NCBI GenBank assembly: GCA_051888775.1
Contig: JBJFCE010000083.1
Location: 1-35,175 of the forward strand
Length of the DNA: 35,175 bases
Origin: JBJFCE01 sp051888775
GTDB taxonomy: Bacteria > Bacillota > Clostridia > Lachnospirales > Lachnospiraceae
Direction of reading: 5' to 3'
Shown: positions 33,159 to 35,175 of the stretch, one piece after another
Layout of the letters: each line of letters starts with the position of its first letter
Numbering within the stretch: the stretch's first letter is position 1
Position numbers and translations under genes: made by a program
Notes under the pieces: model-generated
Told to the model about the DNA's origin: nothing
Seen by the model: the letters and a program-made list of their open reading frames with translations, nothing else
The model's database searches: none

Positions 33159-33821
33159 ATGAAGCATTTGTATAGAATCGGCATTTTTGCGGCTGCCTGT
33201 GCCATAATCGGTTTTTTGATCTATTATCTGTATGGACAATTTAAGGAAGAAGTCCAGGATCTGGGAGATTATCCGCAGATCTATGCGGATCAAAAGGATA
33301 TGGATTATCACAAACAGCTGGAGGAGCAACAAAATACAGCCGGAGACGGATCTGCACAAACGTCGGTTGTCAAACGTGAGTTTGTCAGCAGACAAACTGT
33401 CTATATTTTAAAAGAATATGACAGCAATCATGACAAACTGACCATTTCAGAGTGTGAAATTCCACGCCAGTATCTCGGAATGACAAGAGAGGAACTGGAA
33501 GATGAGCTTGCGGTTTATGAAAAGTCTCCTTCTTTGGAGGATGTGTCTAAGGGGTTGATCAATGTAACGCTGGAGGCGTTTTCCGGGGAACGGATTATCA
33601 TTTGCAAGACTTATTATATAGAGCCGGAACAGGAATGCTATCTGTTAACCGTGGAAGATCATTATGTTGTTGTATATTACAAAAATCTGGATACTTTGTA
33701 TTGCTATACGGATATTTGTATCGATCAGCTGCCGGATACGGTTCAGGAAGAGATACTGCATATCAAACGAATTGAAACAGAAGAGGAATTGTACGGTTTT
33801 CTGGAGTCTTACAGCAGTTAA
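33159..33821 (+). CDS. BofC-like, membrane-anchored protein
   Basis: A 220-residue protein with one N-terminal membrane segment (about 7-25, signal-anchor) and an external domain. ATG 33159 has AAGGAG at 6 nt; a longer form from 33141 has none. The region TVYILKEYDSNHDKLTISECEIPRQYLGMTREELEDEL (about 80-118) fits the BofC pattern of an ELKxYD stretch followed by a helix. In Bacillus BofC sits in the forespore membrane space and controls SpoIVB signalling to SigK. Homology here is judged by eye and moderate; the alternative is a generic uncharacterised sporulation-linked protein. The gene lies between the SpoVB-like flippase and the flavoprotein gene. Confidence 0.7.
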   Translation: MKHLYRIGIFAAACAIIGFLIYYLYGQFKEEVQDLGDYPQIYADQKDMDYHKQLEEQQNTAGDGSAQTSVVKREFVSRQTVYILKEYDSNHDKLTISECEIPRQYLGMTREELEDELAVYEKSPSLEDVSKGLINVTLEAFSGERIIICKTYYIEPEQECYLLTVEDHYVVVYYKNLDTLYCYTDICIDQLPDTVQEEILHIKRIETEEELYGFLESYSS

Positions 33822-33850
33822 ACCCATACTTTTCAGAAACGGAGAAAACA

Positions 33851-35071
33851 ATGAAAATTGCTGTGATCGGAGCCGGTGCCTCCGGTATGTTTGCCGCTGT
33901 CTGTGCGGCAGAGCGCGGTGCCGAGGTCTGTCTTTATGAACATATGGAAGAAGCCGGAAAAAAGCTGTTAATGACCGGAAACGGAAAATGCAATCTGACA
34001 AACCTTTATATGGACAGGAATTGCTATTACAGTGATTCAGACAAAGAGGACCTGTTATGGCGGGTGCTGGATGGATTTACATCGGCGGATACGATTGCAT
34101 GGTTTCAACAACACGGCTTGATGACCAGAAATCGCGATGGCTATATCTATCCCTACTGTGAACAGGCTGCCGTTGTCAGAGAAGTACTGCTTCGCAGCTT
34201 AGAAAAAGCAGGGGTTGAAATCTGTTACGGTTATGATTGTTACCGGAGCTTAAAACAACTTCCTGACGGCACTTTTTTGATCGGCAACCGGAAATATGAC
34301 CGTCTGATCCTTGCCTGTGGCGGAAAATCCGCACGTCATACCGGTTCGGATGGGAGCGGATATGAGCTGGCAAAAAAATTCGGACACCATATTATAGAAC
34401 CGAAGCCTGCACTCGTACAGCTACATACGAATCTGCCGGAATGGAAACAGTTAGCCGGAGTCCGTGCACAGGGAAGCGTAACAATTCACGGACATACGCA
34501 GACGGGAGAACTTCAGTTTACGGAATACGGTATTTCAGGAATTGCGGTATTTCAGTTGAGTCGTCTTGCCGTAAAGGAAGGGTTTGCAAAACCGGTAGAA
34601 GCATATCTCGATTTATGTCCGGAATATCCGTCAGAAGATTTGAAGGAAATGATTTCTGACCAAATTAGTCAATTTAAAGACAAACCGTTATTACAGGCTT
34701 TATCCGGAACGATTCATACCAAAATACTGGCTTATTTGCTTTCTGCTTTGCATTTGTCAGAAAAAAACACATCGGATTTTAGCGGTTGTCAAAATATGCA
34801 ATATATGCAGGATACCGTGGATCGTATCGTGAATTTTATAAAGCATATGTCGATACCGATTACCGGCAGTCATAAATTGGATGCGGCACAGGTAACACAG
34901 GGTGGCATTCCTCTTTATGAGGTAGATGCATCGTTACAATCCGTTTTTACGAAAGGATTATATTTTGCCGGAGAAATGATGGATGTGGACGGTATCTGCG
35001 GCGGTTATAATCTGCAGTGGGCATGGGCAAGCGGTCATGTTGCGGCATGCGGATGCACACAAAAAGTGTAA
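33851..35071 (+). CDS. BaiN/YhiN (HI0933)-type NAD(P)/FAD-dependent oxidoreductase
   Basis: A 406-residue flavoprotein of the HI0933/YhiN family, which includes BaiN of bile-acid-converting gut bacteria and enzymes annotated as aminoacetone oxidase. The FAD motif GAGASG (7-12) and the family signature GKKLLMTGNGKCNLTN (36-51) are present, with LACGGKSARHTGSDGSGYELA later and the C-terminal FAD contact GLYFAGEMMDVDGICGGYNLQWAWASG. The start ATG has ACGGAG about 9 nt upstream. Bile-acid activity should not be assumed: the family is widespread and its usual substrate unknown. Its end abuts the inverted copy of the structured repeat. Confidence 0.9.
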   Translation: MKIAVIGAGASGMFAAVCAAERGAEVCLYEHMEEAGKKLLMTGNGKCNLTNLYMDRNCYYSDSDKEDLLWRVLDGFTSADTIAWFQQHGLMTRNRDGYIYPYCEQAAVVREVLLRSLEKAGVEICYGYDCYRSLKQLPDGTFLIGNRKYDRLILACGGKSARHTGSDGSGYELAKKFGHHIIEPKPALVQLHTNLPEWKQLAGVRAQGSVTIHGHTQTGELQFTEYGISGIAVFQLSRLAVKEGFAKPVEAYLDLCPEYPSEDLKEMISDQISQFKDKPLLQALSGTIHTKILAYLLSALHLSEKNTSDFSGCQNMQYMQDTVDRIVNFIKHMSIPITGSHKLDAAQVTQGGIPLYEVDASLQSVFTKGLYFAGEMMDVDGICGGYNLQWAWASGHVAACGCTQKV

Positions 35072-35073
35072 TA

Positions 35074-35175
35074 GTAGGCAATTGCGAAACTCTGTCCATA
35101 CAGTGGAACCGGTGCTGATCACCCTATCGGTGACCGGCACGCTTTCGCTACACCTCGTCCGTAACGGTACATAAG
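35074..35175. repeat. Structured repeat, inverted copy 2 (may run past the window end)
   Basis: The reverse complement of 35085-35175 matches 26994-27084 at 83 of 91 positions. The outer end GTACATAAG (35167-35175) is identical. The hairpin TCCG/CGGA of copy 1 is TCCA/TGGA here, a two-base compensatory change; CGCTAC/GTAGCG becomes CGTTAC/GTAGCG, which still pairs as G-U. Toward the flavoprotein gene the match fades near its stop codon, and the second 9-bp end is lost. Confidence 0.85.

Noticed and set aside
34958..35174. Short frames on both strands at the window end
   Set aside because: They are made of the end of the flavoprotein gene plus the inverted repeat, and have no ribosome sites.

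Overview
The window looks like chromosomal DNA from a low-to-moderate G+C, spore-forming anaerobe of the Clostridia, most likely a gut Lachnospiraceae. This rests on protein content, not on any database search. Rex, NfnAB, formate-THF ligase with FolD, the sporulation set (TepA, SpoIIIE/FtsK, YqfC, YqfD, a SpoVB-like flippase, a BofC-like protein) and zinc-ribbon membrane proteins fit that group. All convincing genes are on the + strand. I see no rRNA, tRNA, CRISPR array, transposase or integrase.

Layout. 1-158: non-coding DNA with a folded, RNA-like appearance, followed by a near-perfect sigma-A promoter for rex. 220-6317: a run of rex, a coiled-coil protein, nnr (NAD(P)HX repair), alr, a solitary mazF-type toxin and a CNNM/CBS membrane protein. 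6359-10002: yebC, metY and a polytopic membrane protein, closed by a strong terminator. 10188-13934: tepA and spoIIIE/ftsK. 14016-20526: one-carbon and redox genes fhs, folD, a zinc-ribbon/TPR/beta-sandwich membrane protein, nfnA and nfnB, then a terminator. 20600-22125: a second zinc-ribbon membrane protein and rlmH.

22109-24802 is the most unusual segment. A 16-bp direct repeat covers the last codons and stop of rlmH and recurs just before the ribosome binding site of pdp. Between the copies lie a polytopic membrane protein and a secreted protein. Removing one repeat plus the cargo restores rlmH with a stop codon and places pdp directly behind it. The 3' end of rlmH (orfX) is the attachment site of staphylococcal SCC elements, so this looks like a small SCC-like island or its remnant, without its recombinase in the window.

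24817-26957: pdp and a metallo-beta-lactamase-fold hydrolase. 26994-27110: a structured repeat with 9-bp terminal inverted repeats; a second copy, inverted and 83/91 identical, ends the window at 35175, with a compensatory change in one hairpin. Between the copies lie yqfC, yqfD, phoH, a degenerate HD-domain membrane protein in the usual pgpH position, ybeY, a SpoVB-like flippase, a BofC-like protein and a BaiN/YhiN-type flavoprotein.

Functionally, much of the window concerns redox and cofactor balance: Rex senses NADH/NAD+, Nnr repairs damaged NAD(P)H, NfnAB interconverts NADH, NADPH and ferredoxin, and Fhs/FolD feed the folate one-carbon pool. The rest serves cell wall, sporulation and RNA/ribosome maturation (Alr, SpoIIIE, YqfCD, YbeY, RlmH).
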